Numbered from the stretch's first letter, positions 35,528 through 45,289 are shown. The stretch is DNA of 64,000 bases from Flavobacterium sp. Leaf82 (GCF_001422725.1 NZ_LMMA01000012.1:490967-554966), one strand, 5' to 3'. Program-made: numbers and translations. The notes: generated by a model from the sequence alone, not told the origin.

Positions 35528-37705
35528 ATGAGATTTTTAGTTACCAAATTTATTTATAGGTATTGCATGATTCTTTATGCCATTACCGCAAACGCACAAT
35601 CTTCAAAAACAAGTCATGAAAAGATTGCAAATCCCAATAACGAATTAAACGAAGTAGTTATAAAAAAACAGGCATCGTTAGTAAAATATGCTACCAACGG
35701 AACGCTTGATGTAAACGTCGCCAATACATTGCTTTCGACAAGTAGTTCAGTCAATGAATTATTGGGCAGAGTACCAAACGTTATTGTTGCAGAAGGGCAA
35801 ATTAGTGTTCTGGGAAAAGGCGAAGCGATTATTTACCTTAACGGAATTTTGATTAATTACGAACGTTTTGCCGCGATTCCGGTTTCACAAATTCTAAAAA
35901 TTGAAGTAATTTCAAATCCATCTTCAAAATATGATGCCGAAGGAAAAGCGGTCATTAATATTATGACCAAAAAAAATATCGAAAATGGAATTATGGGAAC
36001 AGCGAGCCAGCAAATTACAGTTTCTGAGTTTGCCGGAACGAGTACGAATACACTTTTGGATTTTAATTATACTAAAGGCAAATTTTCGTTCATGACCAAT
36101 TACGGATTTCAATTGGGTAAAGGCCGCGAATTGTTATATACGACCAGAACAAGACCAAATCCGGATGAATATATGCGATCTGAATTAACCACAGATTGGA
36201 AACGTCAGTTTAATAATTATTCGAATTTTGGTTTTGGATTGCAATACACGTTCTCTGAAAAGAATTATATTTCATTAGCTTATAGCGGAAATATTGAAGA
36301 TTTGGGCGGAGTCGTAGAAAGCCGAAACTCTATTAGTAATAATGTGGGAAATAGTTTTTATGCCACGGATATAGCTAAAAATGATGTGCTCCTGAATCAG
36401 TTCATTAATCTAAATTATAATGCGATAACAGATAATAAGGGTTCGTCGTTATTTATAGGAACCCAATACTCTAATTATAACGGAATTGTAAAAGATTTTA
36501 TTGATGAAAATAGTTGGGTTGACGAACGAAATGCTGAAAAGTATTTGAAGAATAATGTTGACAATACAATTGATATTATAAGCATTCAGGCAGATTATTC
36601 TAAAAAGATAAATGAAAATACAAAGCTAGAAACCGGAGCAAAATTTAGCAATGCGAAAGTACAATCAGGAACAGATTTCCTAATTTCTGATGTAGAAAAT
36701 GGCAATTTTGAACCTGACGATCAACTTTCGAGTGATTTTAAATATGTTGAAAAAATCAGTGCCGCTTATTTTAATTACGGAAGTTCATTAGGGGAGAAGT
36801 TTAGTTTTTCGATTGGCGCACGAGGCGAATGGACGAGTTATAATTTGTATACTACTGCAAATGGGATTCAGGAATTCAAAAAAAGTTATGGCAATTTTTT
36901 CCCTAATGTGTTACTAAATATGGATGTTTCAGACGATTTAAAACTACATGCATCGTATGTTTCCAGAATAACAAGACCAAGGTATCAGGCTTTGAATCCA
37001 TTTGTTATTTATCAGGACCCGTTTACTACTATAGAAGGAAACCCGAATTTACTTCCTGAAAAAACTCACGCCTTTGAGATTGGTGCGATGTACAAAAAGT
37101 TCGATTTTAAAATAGGATATGCCTATAAAATCGATCCAATTTCCGGAGCTGCTTTGCGTGGCGATACGCCAAATAGTTATATTTTGAGATCATTAAATAT
37201 AGAAAAAGAACATACTTTTTTTACTTCGCTTTCAAGATCATTTACAAACAAATGGTGGAGTTCGACAAATACCATTAGTATGAATTTAAGCAAATCGATC
37301 GATAATTTTTATGAATATGCTTTGGGTCCTGTCAAACCTCAAATCTATCTCTATTCTAATAATACATTTACGATTCCGAATCTTTTTAAAGTTCAATTGC
37401 TTGCCTGGTATCTTGGCGATAAAAGTTACGGATTAAGAAGCGAAAATAGCAGATCGACAGTTACTGTAGGAATCGAAAGAAACTTTTTTAAAGATGCCCT
37501 AAAACTCAATTTTACCGCAAATGATATCTTTCACGACTTTATGGTTTCCGGTAATTACGATGTTGGTCAAACCGAAATATATTATCACAGAACCTACACC
37601 ACCAATTATTTTAAATTGATCGCAACGTATAGTTTTGGAAATTCGAAAAAACAGGTTTTTAAGAAGTCAGAAATCGAGCAAAGCGAAAATAATCGAGCAA
37701 GGTAA
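35528..37705 (+). CDS. Outer-membrane beta-barrel family protein (TonB-receptor-like)
   Basis: Outer-membrane protein of 725 residues of the TonB-receptor-like barrel type (OMP_b-brl_3). A weak signal peptide (residues 1-24, ending TANAQS) leads directly to a plug-like segment (about 40-150: NELNEVVIKKQ, VNELLGRVPNVIV, IIYLNGI, PSSKYDAEGKAVINIMTKKN). The N-terminal CarboxypepD/CnaB domain usual in this family is missing, making the protein shorter than typical members. The barrel follows, with the conserved ITRPRYQALNPF and GNPNLLPEKTHAFEIG. Control by the membrane AraC regulator upstream is inferred. A terminator follows. Confidence 0.85.
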   Translation: MRFLVTKFIYRYCMILYAITANAQSSKTSHEKIANPNNELNEVVIKKQASLVKYATNGTLDVNVANTLLSTSSSVNELLGRVPNVIVAEGQISVLGKGEAIIYLNGILINYERFAAIPVSQILKIEVISNPSSKYDAEGKAVINIMTKKNIENGIMGTASQQITVSEFAGTSTNTLLDFNYTKGKFSFMTNYGFQLGKGRELLYTTRTRPNPDEYMRSELTTDWKRQFNNYSNFGFGLQYTFSEKNYISLAYSGNIEDLGGVVESRNSISNNVGNSFYATDIAKNDVLLNQFINLNYNAITDNKGSSLFIGTQYSNYNGIVKDFIDENSWVDERNAEKYLKNNVDNTIDIISIQADYSKKINENTKLETGAKFSNAKVQSGTDFLISDVENGNFEPDDQLSSDFKYVEKISAAYFNYGSSLGEKFSFSIGARGEWTSYNLYTTANGIQEFKKSYGNFFPNVLLNMDVSDDLKLHASYVSRITRPRYQALNPFVIYQDPFTTIEGNPNLLPEKTHAFEIGAMYKKFDFKIGYAYKIDPISGAALRGDTPNSYILRSLNIEKEHTFFTSLSRSFTNKWWSSTNTISMNLSKSIDNFYEYALGPVKPQIYLYSNNTFTIPNLFKVQLLAWYLGDKSYGLRSENSRSTVTVGIERNFFKDALKLNFTANDIFHDFMVSGNYDVGQTEIYYHRTYTTNYFKLIATYSFGNSKKQVFKKSEIEQSENNRAR

Positions 37706-37716
37706 ATTGTAAAAAG

Positions 37717-37744
37717 AAAGGCTTCACCAATAAGTGAAGCCTTT
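37717..37744. terminator. Bidirectional terminator, barrel gene and lysC
   Basis: AAAGGCTTCAC/GTGAAGCCTTT hairpin with a 6-nt loop between converging genes; A and T stretches flank both sides. Confidence 0.8.
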
Positions 37745-37788
37745 CATGAATATGTTTTGAATTGTATAATTAACTTTAGAAAAAGATT

Positions 37789-39048
37789 TTATTTAATCTC
37801 TTTCGTAACAATTTGCATCGTTTCGCGGCTTACTTGTTTTAGTAAAACCGCTTTGTTTTCTTCGACAGTTTCTGCAGCTTGCTCTGTAAAGTGGCGAATA
37901 GTATATAAAGTTACATTTTCGTTGTAATCTACCTTAAATTTTTTCGAAAGTATAGCATTCAATTCATTGAAGTTTTCAAATTTATCTTCTACACAAACAG
38001 AAAAACTAATAGCTGAGTTCTGAATCAGGTTTACTTTTATTTTGAATTGGTGAAACAAAGCAAAAATCTCACTGATGTTTTCCTCCATAATAAAAGAGAA
38101 ATCAATAGAGGAAAGCGAGATTAAAAGTTGGTCTCTTTTTACGATAAAACATGGATATTGAGGCTCTAAATCAACACCTTTAGAAACGCAAGTTCCTTTT
38201 AATAACGGGTTGATAAAAGATTTTACATACAAAGGAATTTCTTTTTTCTGTAAAGGCTGTAATGTTTTTGGGTGAATAACTGTTGCACCGTAAAAAGCCA
38301 ATTCGATCGCTTCACGATACGAAATTTGGTTTAGTAAACTTGCATTCTCAAAATAACGCGGATCCGCATTCATTACTCCAGGAACGTCTTTCCAGATCGT
38401 TACACTTTCGGCATTTAAGCAATAAGCAAAAATTCCGGCAGTATAATCAGAACCTTCACGACCTAAAGTTGTTGTAAAATTATTTTCATCAGCACCTAAA
38501 AATCCTTGCGTGATGTTTAATATTTTGGGTTTTACATTTTTACTTATAAGTTGTTGAGTTGTATCCCAATCTACTTCTGCATCTCTGTAATTTGCATTGG
38601 TTTTGATAAAATTACGAACATCAAGCCATTGCGTCTGAATACCTCTGAAATTCATGTAATGACTTAAAATAGTAGTCGAAATTAACTCTCCAAAACTCAC
38701 AATCTGGTCATAAACAAAATTGTAATTAGGAGATTTATTATGTGCGAGGAAATATTCTAATTCAGAAAACTGAGCTTCTACAGCTTCAAAAACCTCATGT
38801 TTTTCATCCTCAAATAAATCCAGTATGATTTGATTGTGATATTTTTTAATTTCCTGAACAGATGAATTTAGCTCTGTCGATTTATCAAAATAATTCTTGA
38901 TAACAACTTCAAGAGCATTTGTAGTTTTTCCCATTGCAGAAACTACCAAAATCACATCTTCGTAACCTACTTTTTGTAAAACGTCGTATACGTTTTTAAT
39001 TCCATCAGCATCTTTAACTGATGCTCCACCAAATTTAAATACTCTCAT
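37789..39048 (-). CDS. lysC: Aspartate kinase
   Basis: Monofunctional aspartokinase of 419 residues, first step of the Lys/Thr/Met pathway. It starts with the kinase motif MRVFKFGGASV, has VSAMGKTTNAL (residues about 37-47), and LGREGSDYTAGIFAYCL with the substrate-binding Gly-Arg-Glu-Gly-Ser. ACT regulatory domains occupy about residues 290-400. The gene is preceded by an inverted CACGAATT array and has no leader peptide that I could find. Confidence 0.94.
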   Translation of the reverse strand: MRVFKFGGASVKDADGIKNVYDVLQKVGYEDVILVVSAMGKTTNALEVVIKNYFDKSTELNSSVQEIKKYHNQIILDLFEDEKHEVFEAVEAQFSELEYFLAHNKSPNYNFVYDQIVSFGELISTTILSHYMNFRGIQTQWLDVRNFIKTNANYRDAEVDWDTTQQLISKNVKPKILNITQGFLGADENNFTTTLGREGSDYTAGIFAYCLNAESVTIWKDVPGVMNADPRYFENASLLNQISYREAIELAFYGATVIHPKTLQPLQKKEIPLYVKSFINPLLKGTCVSKGVDLEPQYPCFIVKRDQLLISLSSIDFSFIMEENISEIFALFHQFKIKVNLIQNSAISFSVCVEDKFENFNELNAILSKKFKVDYNENVTLYTIRHFTEQAAETVEENKAVLLKQVSRETMQIVTKEIK

Positions 39049-39117
39049 TTTTAATTTTAGATTTTTAATTTCAGATTTCAGATTACATGAAATCTAGTAT
39101 ATTTTATGATTTTATCT

Positions 39118-39176
39118 GCCACGAATTTCACGAATTAGCACGAATTTAATTAGTGTAAATTTGTGGAATTCGTAGC
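39118..39176. repeat. CACGAATT inverted word array
   Basis: Three CACGAATT words with 9-10-bp spacing (39119-39146) are followed directly by the degenerate inverted arm (TTTGTGGAATTCGTAGC, 39160-39176). It fills the gap between the acetyltransferase stop and lysC start. No terminator lies inside; a degenerate single copy of the word occurs near 6155. A second loose word array with AGATTTC units lies at about 39056-39096. Confidence 0.6.
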
Positions 39177-39186
39177 AAATATATTT

Positions 39187-39660
39187 TTATAGTTTTTCCA
39201 GAAACGAATCAATTCCAGCTTTATCCATTTGAACCACTCTCCATTCTTCCAGGATTTTTGCGCCAGAGTTTTCATAGAACTTCACTGCCGGAGTATTCCA
39301 GTCCAGAACATTCCATTCTACTCTTCGTACATTATCTTTTTTTCCCTGCTTCATAATTTCGGTATAAAGTGCAGATCCTAAACCGGTACCTCGCATTTTA
39401 TCTTTTACAATTAAATCTTCAAGATGTATTGTTTTTCCTTTCCAGGTAGAATATCGGTAATAATATAGTGCAATGCCCACAATTTCTTTTTCAACCTCTG
39501 CAACAAAAACATGAAATAGCGGCTTTTCACCAAAGCCGTCACGCAATAAATCATCAACAGTAATAACAACAGCTTCCGGTTCTTTTTCGAATATTGCCAA
39601 CTCCTGTATTAATCCCAAAACCGATTCCATGTCTTCAGGATTTCCTTTTCTAATATTCAT
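39187..39660 (-). CDS. GNAT acetyltransferase, diamine (SSAT/thialysine) type
   Basis: Acetyl-CoA-dependent N-acetyltransferase of 157 residues. The acetyl-CoA loop reads KMRGTGLGSALY (residues about 89-100). The sequence follows spermidine/spermine or thialysine N-acetyltransferases closely: DLLRDGFGEKPLFHVFVAEV (about 42-61), ALYYYRYSTWKGKTIHLED, and WNTPAVKFYENSGA. Acetylation of a polyamine or thialysine-type amine is therefore likely. It may be co-transcribed with lysC downstream across the CACGAATT array. Confidence 0.82.
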   Translation of the reverse strand: MNIRKGNPEDMESVLGLIQELAIFEKEPEAVVITVDDLLRDGFGEKPLFHVFVAEVEKEIVGIALYYYRYSTWKGKTIHLEDLIVKDKMRGTGLGSALYTEIMKQGKKDNVRRVEWNVLDWNTPAVKFYENSGAKILEEWRVVQMDKAGIDSFLEKL

Positions 39661-39922
39661 AATTAAGCAATTTTTAATTTTAATCTATATCGTATTGTTA
39701 TCTGTTTTTTAAGAATTTATTTTGATCAAAATTTTTGTAAGACCAATTCGTGTATTCTTATTAATAAGCGTTTATTAGCCAAAAAAATAATCTTTTGTTC
39801 GGTACTTTTAGCCTTTAATTAGCAAATATACAATAGTGGCAAACTAACGAAATAATTTTTAAATCATTCTCACAAAAAAAACGATATTTGTGACTTAAAA
39901 TTAAAACTACAACGATATAGTA

Positions 39923-40927
39923 ATGGAAGAACGCAATAAAACACTAGGAGAGTTTATTATTGAGAACCAAAAAGCATTTCAGTATTCGTCGGGAGAGCTT
40001 TCCCGAATTATTAACTCTATACGTTTGGCGGCGAAAGTTGTAAACTATAAAGTCAACAAAGCCGGATTAGTGGATATTATTGGCGCTGCAGGCGAACAAA
40101 ATATCCAGGGAGAAGACCAGCAAAAATTAGATGTGTATGCAAACGAAGTATTTATTCAGACGTTAATTAACCGTGAGATTGTCTGTGGAATTGCTTCAGA
40201 AGAAAACGACGAATTTATTACTGTCAAGGGGAGCGACAACAGTAATAATAATAAGTATGTGATCTTGATGGATCCGCTTGACGGATCTTCAAACATTGAT
40301 GTAAATGTTTCTTTAGGAACCATTTTCTCCGTTTTTAGAAGAATTACACCACTAGGAACTCCGGTAACGAGCGAGGATTTTTTACAGCCGGGAGTAAATC
40401 AGGTAGCAGCGGGATATGTGATTTACGGAACCTCTACAATGTTGGTTTATACCACAGGTCATGGCGTAAATGGTTTTACGCTGAATCCTGCAATAGGTAC
40501 TTTTTATCTTTCGCATCCAAATATGCAATTTCCCCGAAACGGGAATATTTATTCGGTAAACGAAGGAAACTATGTTCATTTTCCGCAAGGAGTAAAAAAT
40601 TACATTAAATATTGTCAAAAAGAAGAAGAAGACAGACCCTATACTTCAAGATATATTGGAAGTTTAGTTTCTGATTTTCATCGTAATATGATCAAAGGCG
40701 GAATTTATTTGTATCCAACAAGCTCAAAAGCGCCAAAAGGAAAGCTGCGTTTATTATACGAATGCAACCCAATGGCATTTATTGCTGAACAAGCAGGAGG
40801 AAAGGCAACAGACGGTTTTGGCAGAATTATGGAAATCCAGCCAACTGAACTGCATGAAAGAGTACCGTTTTTCTGTGGAAGCTATAATATGGTAGAAAAA
40901 GCGGAAGAATTTATGGCAGCGGAATAA
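39923..40927 (+). CDS. fbp: Fructose-1,6-bisphosphatase, class I
   Basis: Gluconeogenic phosphatase of 334 residues. The metal-binding signature [19 protein letters not shown] is at residues about 117-135, with upstream acidic ligands in IASEENDEF, and the C-terminal [11 protein letters not shown] segment is typical. The length matches the family. It is a single-gene unit followed by the CAGT word array with a terminator. Confidence 0.97.
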   Translation: MEERNKTLGEFIIENQKAFQYSSGELSRIINSIRLAAKVVNYKVNKAGLVDIIGAAGEQNIQGEDQQKLDVYANEVFIQTLINREIVCGIASEENDEFITVKGSDNSNNNKYVILMDPLDGSSNIDVNVSLGTIFSVFRRITPLGTPVTSEDFLQPGVNQVAAGYVIYGTSTMLVYTTGHGVNGFTLNPAIGTFYLSHPNMQFPRNGNIYSVNEGNYVHFPQGVKNYIKYCQKEEEDRPYTSRYIGSLVSDFHRNMIKGGIYLYPTSSKAPKGKLRLLYECNPMAFIAEQAGGKATDGFGRIMEIQPTELHERVPFFCGSYNMVEKAEEFMAAE

Positions 40928-40934
40928 AGTCTTT

Positions 40935-41124
40935 AGTCGCAGTCTCAGTCTCAGTTTACAGTCACAGTCACAGTCACAGTCACAGTCTCAGTTTCAGTCG
41001 CAGTTTTCAGTTTGGACTTTAAATAGCAAACCCGACAGTTTTTAAAAAACTGTCGGGTTTATTTATTTTATTAACCGTTTATTGTGACTGAGACTGTTTA
41101 CTGTGACTGCGACTATAAACTGAA
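40935..41124. repeat. CAGTCA hexamer array with inverted arms around a terminator
   Basis: Left arm 40935-41013 consists of CAGTCA/CAGTCT/CAGTCG/CAGTTT units, including four consecutive CACAGT hexamers. Right arm 41084-41124 carries the complement (GTGACT, GAGACT, GCGACT). Between them a near-perfect hairpin AAACCCGACAGTTTTT/AAAAACTGTCGGGTTT (41028-41060) serves the converging fbp and TerB-like genes. Confidence 0.85.
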
Positions 41125-41126
41125 TA

Positions 41127-41558
41127 CTATTTATTCATGTTTTCCATTTCGAAAACAAAAGTGTCTAAATCTACTTTTTTGTCAACCAAAGACAATGCTT
41201 TTCTAACAATATAGTTTACGTTTCCTGGAGTAAATCCTAAAGCTAATCCCATACGGGTTAACATTACTTCTTGCTGATCTCCTAAATGGTGATCTACGTG
41301 AACCATTCTTGCCAAATCATATAAACGCTCTAAACGTTGCGTATATAAATAAGGTGGGTTTATTGGATGTTTCCACGGATCTTTAAGGATTTCGTTGTAT
41401 TCGTCTTCTGAAATTTGTAATGTTGAAGCTATTTTATCTAAAAAATCTTTTTCTTCTGGACTTACTTTGCCGTCAGCAAAAGCTACACGAACAATGGCAG
41501 AGAAATGACCTCTGTTTCTTTGTTTGAATTCGTTATCAAATAATTCTGAAAATGGCAT
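41127..41558 (-). CDS. TerB-like protein
   Basis: Cytosolic helical protein of 143 residues with the TerB pattern RVAFADGKVSPEEKDFLDKI (residues about 24-43), where acidic residues may bind metal, and MVHVDHHLGDQQEVMLTRM further on. TerB domains occur in tellurite-resistance and membrane-associated signalling proteins; a stand-alone copy with unrelated neighbours gives no clear role. The stop codon touches the right arm of the CAGT array. Confidence 0.75.
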   Translation of the reverse strand: MPFSELFDNEFKQRNRGHFSAIVRVAFADGKVSPEEKDFLDKIASTLQISEDEYNEILKDPWKHPINPPYLYTQRLERLYDLARMVHVDHHLGDQQEVMLTRMGLALGFTPGNVNYIVRKALSLVDKKVDLDTFVFEMENMNK

Positions 41559-41727
41559 AATTAATTAGTTTTTATTGAGCAAAGATAAATCTTATTTTAA
41601 TTTAACAAATTTAAATTTCTCATAAAATTTAACTTATTATTATTCGCTGATTTAATGTTTCGCACCATAAATTTTTCAAAATAAATCGTAAGTTTACAAC
41701 CCCTAATCATTTAATAGTATTACCCGT

Positions 41728-42321
41728 ATGTCAGAATTTTGGATTTATTTTCAAATAGGATTAAAGCATGTTTTAGATATTCACGCTTATGATCACGTTC
41801 TTTTTTTAATTGCATTAACAACACCTTATTTGTTCAAAGACTGGAAACGTATTTTGCTATTAGTTTCTGTTTTTACAATTGGTCATACCTTAGCTTTATT
41901 GCTTTCAGTTTACGGAATCATAGCTATAAAAGTAAATACGGTTGAATTTTTAATTCCGATAACAATTTTAATAACCGCAATTTTTAATCTTTTTACAGCA
42001 GGTAAAAATTCTAAGAGTGACGGACTGAATTTAGTGTTTTTTGTGACCTTGTTTTTTGGAATTATCCACGGACTTGGATTCTCTAATTATTTCAAGACTA
42101 TTTTAGGAGGATCAGCTAGTTCAAAATTACTACCTTTAGGCGAGTTTGCGTTAGGAATCGAAGCAGCTCAGTTAGTTGTGGTTTTTGTAGTTCTGATACT
42201 ATCATATATTGTACAAACCGTATTTCGTTTTTCAAAACGGGATTGGGCACTTGTAATGTCGGCTTTTATTATAGGAGTAGTAGTTCCTATGATTATTGAA
42301 AGCCCAATTTGGCACAGATAA
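41728..42321 (+). CDS. HupE/UreJ-family membrane protein
   Basis: Integral membrane protein of 197 residues with about six hydrophobic helices. The sequence HVLDIHAYDHVLFLIALTTP near the N-terminus and LFFGIIHGLGFSNYF (about residues 110-124) contain the conserved histidines of the HupE/UreJ family, associated with nickel or other metal handling. No hydrogenase or urease gene is in the window. It is the first gene of a close-packed unit with the deaminase (5-bp gap) and S41 protease. Confidence 0.82.
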   Translation: MSEFWIYFQIGLKHVLDIHAYDHVLFLIALTTPYLFKDWKRILLLVSVFTIGHTLALLLSVYGIIAIKVNTVEFLIPITILITAIFNLFTAGKNSKSDGLNLVFFVTLFFGIIHGLGFSNYFKTILGGSASSKLLPLGEFALGIEAAQLVVVFVVLILSYIVQTVFRFSKRDWALVMSAFIIGVVVPMIIESPIWHR

Positions 42322-42326
42322 AATAA

Positions 42327-42758
42327 ATGGAAGAAAAAAAATTAAATAAATACGATAAAGCTTATTTGCGAATTGCCAAAGAATGGGGAGCACTTTCCTA
42401 TTGCAAACGAAAACAAGTTGGTGCTATTATCGTAAAAGACCGAATGATTATTTCTGATGGATACAACGGAACACCATCCGGTTTTGAAAATTGTTGCGAA
42501 GATGAAGATGGATTAACCCGTTGGGATGTTCTTCATGCCGAAGCAAATGCAATCTTAAAAGTTGCCCGATCGACACAATCATGCGAAGGTGCTACTTTAT
42601 ATATTACACTTTCGCCATGCAAAGAATGCAGTAAACTGATACATCAGTCAGGAATTAAAAGAGTGGTTTATCATAACGGATATCGAGATGATTCCGGAAT
42701 TCAGTTTTTAATAAAAGCGGGTGTCGAAGTCGAACATATTCCTGTTTTAGAAGAGTAA
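42327..42758 (+). CDS. Deoxycytidylate (dCMP) deaminase family
   Basis: Zinc deaminase of 143 residues. The zinc site is HAE at residues 70-72 and PCKEC at 97-101, and GYNGTPSGFENC (about 45-56) is characteristic of dCMP deaminase/ComEB. It converts dCMP to dUMP for thymidylate synthesis. Its stop codon is directly followed by the ATG of the S41 protease gene. Confidence 0.9.
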   Translation: MEEKKLNKYDKAYLRIAKEWGALSYCKRKQVGAIIVKDRMIISDGYNGTPSGFENCCEDEDGLTRWDVLHAEANAILKVARSTQSCEGATLYITLSPCKECSKLIHQSGIKRVVYHNGYRDDSGIQFLIKAGVEVEHIPVLEE

Positions 42759-44336
42759 ATGAAATTTAATTCAAAATATTTGCCCATTATTATCGGAGCG
42801 ACCTTTGCTCTTGGTATTGTCATCGGAAGCCTTATGAATGCTCCGGTTGATGATCCGCTTTTGGCTAAAAATTACTCAAAAACCAAACTCAACAAACTTA
42901 TTGATTTTATTAATAATGAATATGTTGACAGTATCAATACAGATTCTATTGTAAACCTCACGGTAGATAATATTTTGTCAAAACTAGATCCTCATTCTGT
43001 TTATATTCCGCCAACAGAACAGGCAGAAGTAGCTGAAAGTATGAAAGGTGATTTCGTAGGAATCGGGATTAATTTCTATATGTATAAAGATTCTGTTGCA
43101 ATCATAAAACCAATTGAAAACGGACCTTCGGCGAAAGCAGGAATAAAATCCGGCGATCGAATTTTATTTGCAGGAAAAACGAAATTATTTGGCAGAAGAT
43201 TGCCTTCTGATAGTTTATTTTCTAAGCTAAAAGGGATAAAAGGATCTGAAATAGAATTAACTGTTTTTAGAAAATCAGAGCAAAAGAAACTAAAGTTTAA
43301 AGTAAAAAGAGATATTATCCCTATAAAAAGTGTAGATGCTTCTTTATTACTCGACAATAAAACAGGTTATATCAAAATCAATCGTTTTGCCGAAACTACT
43401 TTTAATGAATTCAAAACCGGTTTAAGCAGATTAAAACAAAACGGAATTGAATCTCTTATAATTGACCTTCGTGATAATGGCGGTGGTTATATGGAAGAAG
43501 CGATTGCAATTGCCGATGAATTTTTGAAAGACAAGCAATTAATTGTTTTTACCAAAAATAAAAACGGAACTACCGAAAAAACATTTGCAACCAAAGCAGG
43601 AAGTTTTGAAGCCGGAAAAGTCTATGTTTTAATTAACGAAAATAGCGCTTCGGCAAGTGAAATTCTGGCTGGAGCAATTCAGGACAGTGATCGCGGAACT
43701 ATTGTAGGTCGCCGTTCTTTTGGTAAAGGATTAGTGCAGCGCGAAATGGATTTTAATGATGGATCTGCCGTTAGATTAACCGTGGCGAGATATTACACAC
43801 CAACCGGAAGATCGATTCAGAAACCATATAAAAAAGGAAACGAAGAATATTATAAAGAATCAGAATCACGTATAAAATCTGGGGAACTTTATGCAAAAGA
43901 CAGTATAAAAGTAGCAGATTCTTTAAAATTTAAAACTCCAAAAGGTAAAATCGTATACGGCGGCGGCGGAATTGTTCCGGATGTTTTTGTGCCAATTGAA
44001 GCAGAACACGGAAACGAAAATGTAGCTTATCTTCTTCAAACCGGAATTGTAGGACATTTTGTTTTTGAAGAACTGGATAAGAACAGAAATGCCTTTACCG
44101 GACTTCATTTTAATGAGTTTTTAGCGAAGATGAAAAACTCAGATCTGTATTTTAAAAAGTTTAGAACTTATATTTTAATGACAGGTTTAGACTTGAAATT
44201 AGATAAAACCAAAGCATTGGTAAATCGTTATATTACCGCAGAATTTGCCCGTCAGCTTTATGGTGAATTATATTATTATGATGTCATTTTGAAAGATGAT
44301 GCCATGATCAAAGCCGTTTTGAATCCCAAAAAGTAA
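42759..44336 (+). CDS. S41 C-terminal processing peptidase
   Basis: Periplasmic serine protease of 525 residues, anchored by an N-terminal hydrophobic segment (residues about 9-28). A PDZ domain lies at about 85-180 (IKPIENGPSAKAGIKSGDRI), followed by the S41 catalytic domain with the nucleophile in NENSASASEI and the general-base Lys in RRSFGKGLVQ. Family members (CtpA/Prc) trim or degrade periplasmic proteins. Last gene of the HupE-deaminase-protease unit. Confidence 0.93.
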   Translation: MKFNSKYLPIIIGATFALGIVIGSLMNAPVDDPLLAKNYSKTKLNKLIDFINNEYVDSINTDSIVNLTVDNILSKLDPHSVYIPPTEQAEVAESMKGDFVGIGINFYMYKDSVAIIKPIENGPSAKAGIKSGDRILFAGKTKLFGRRLPSDSLFSKLKGIKGSEIELTVFRKSEQKKLKFKVKRDIIPIKSVDASLLLDNKTGYIKINRFAETTFNEFKTGLSRLKQNGIESLIIDLRDNGGGYMEEAIAIADEFLKDKQLIVFTKNKNGTTEKTFATKAGSFEAGKVYVLINENSASASEILAGAIQDSDRGTIVGRRSFGKGLVQREMDFNDGSAVRLTVARYYTPTGRSIQKPYKKGNEEYYKESESRIKSGELYAKDSIKVADSLKFKTPKGKIVYGGGGIVPDVFVPIEAEHGNENVAYLLQTGIVGHFVFEELDKNRNAFTGLHFNEFLAKMKNSDLYFKKFRTYILMTGLDLKLDKTKALVNRYITAEFARQLYGELYYYDVILKDDAMIKAVLNPKK

Positions 44337-44356
44337 TCCTTAATTTTTTGTATCAG

Positions 44357-44722
44357 ATGAAAATAGAAACTATTGTAAATGCTGAAATTGAACTTTTGAT
44401 GGCAATTAAAAATGCTGACGTTACAGCTTTGGATAAAATGCTGCACGATGATTTACTTTTTAATTTACCGGATGGACAAACAATTACCAAACAGTTTGAT
44501 CTTGAATCGTATCGTTTAGGTAAAATGAAAATCGAAACCTTAGAAGCTTCAGATCAAATTATTAATATAATTGAAGATTTAGCCGTGGTTGTGGTAACTG
44601 TTTTATTAAAAGGGAATTATGAAGGTAATGCTGTAAATGGTGTTTATAAATATAACAGAGTCTGGAAACAATTTGATGAAAACGTAAAAGTGATTGCCGG
44701 AAGTTGTGTAGTTTTACAATAA
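44357..44722 (+). CDS. NTF2-like (DUF4440-type) protein
   Basis: Cytosolic protein of 121 residues from the ATG at 44357; an in-frame TTG at 44348 is rejected. The alpha+beta cone-like pattern (AEIELLMAIKNADVTALDKML, then HDDLLFNLPDG, ending NGVYKYNRVWKQFDENVKVIAG) fits the NTF2/SnoaL superfamily, DUF4440 group. These bind small hydrophobic molecules or act as enzymes; no function can be assigned. It begins 20 bp after the protease gene and may be in its operon. Confidence 0.75.
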   Translation: MKIETIVNAEIELLMAIKNADVTALDKMLHDDLLFNLPDGQTITKQFDLESYRLGKMKIETLEASDQIINIIEDLAVVVVTVLLKGNYEGNAVNGVYKYNRVWKQFDENVKVIAGSCVVLQ

Positions 44723-44798
44723 AATAATAATAATTTTTTAAAATATAGTGTAATAAATCTTGTCTGAAATGAACGAGATTTACAGTAAAATATAAAAT

Positions 44799-45110
44799 AT
44801 GAAAAATCTAAAAAGAGTAAGTTTTTTAATAGTACTAATGACTTTTGTAATTTCTTGCGCGTGTATGAAAGATAAAAATACAGTTTCAGGAAAAGTAGCA
44901 TCTATTGAATTTGGAAAAGACGGCTATACTGCCAAAATCAACACTGATAAAAATGAAGTTTATTTCGCGGTAATCAGCATTGTAAATGTTGGAGGTCCAC
45001 AAAACTACAAGAAATTAAAAGAAGGTGATGAAGTATCCTTAAAAGGAGATATCTGGAAAACAGATACAGAAAAACACATCACAGTAAGAGAAATTGTTTC
45101 GGTGAAATAA
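44799..45110 (+). CDS. Small lipoprotein, OB-like beta fold
   Basis: Predicted lipoprotein of 103 residues with lipobox FVISC (cysteine at about residue 20; a second Cys two residues later). The mature part is beta-rich (NTVSGKVASIEFGKDGYTAK, then EGDEVSLKGDIWKTD) and resembles an OB-type barrel, but the family is not recognised. A word array with a perfect inverted repeat begins 4 bp after the stop. Confidence 0.7.
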   Translation: MKNLKRVSFLIVLMTFVISCACMKDKNTVSGKVASIEFGKDGYTAKINTDKNEVYFAVISIVNVGGPQNYKKLKEGDEVSLKGDIWKTDTEKHITVREIVSVK

Positions 45111-45113
45111 AGG

Positions 45114-45274
45114 TTAAACCATATAAGTTATATAAGTTCATTTAATACTATGCGTGAAGTAATAACTATTAAAAGAAAATAAACTTAAATGAAAAAAAAA
45201 GAAACCATATAAATTATATAAGTTGATAATATGCGCAATGCATTAAATGAACTTATATAACTTATATGGTTTAA
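45114..45274. repeat. Perfect 32-bp inverted repeat of the ATATAAG family
   Basis: 45114-45145 and 45243-45274 are exact reverse complements over 32 bp; each contains ATATAAGTTATATAAGTTC. A third, direct degenerate copy lies at 45201-45227. A 29-bp part of the left arm is identical to the arm at 24593-24621. Located between converging genes without a classical GC-rich terminator, so the long stem itself may end transcription. Confidence 0.85.
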
Positions 45275-45289
45275 TAATTTTATAGAGTT

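Noticed and set aside
40935..41013. CRISPR-like tandem repeats
   Set aside because: The period is only about 6 bp, there are no unique spacers of 25-40 bp and no cas genes; this is a word array. The same holds for 10284-10447.
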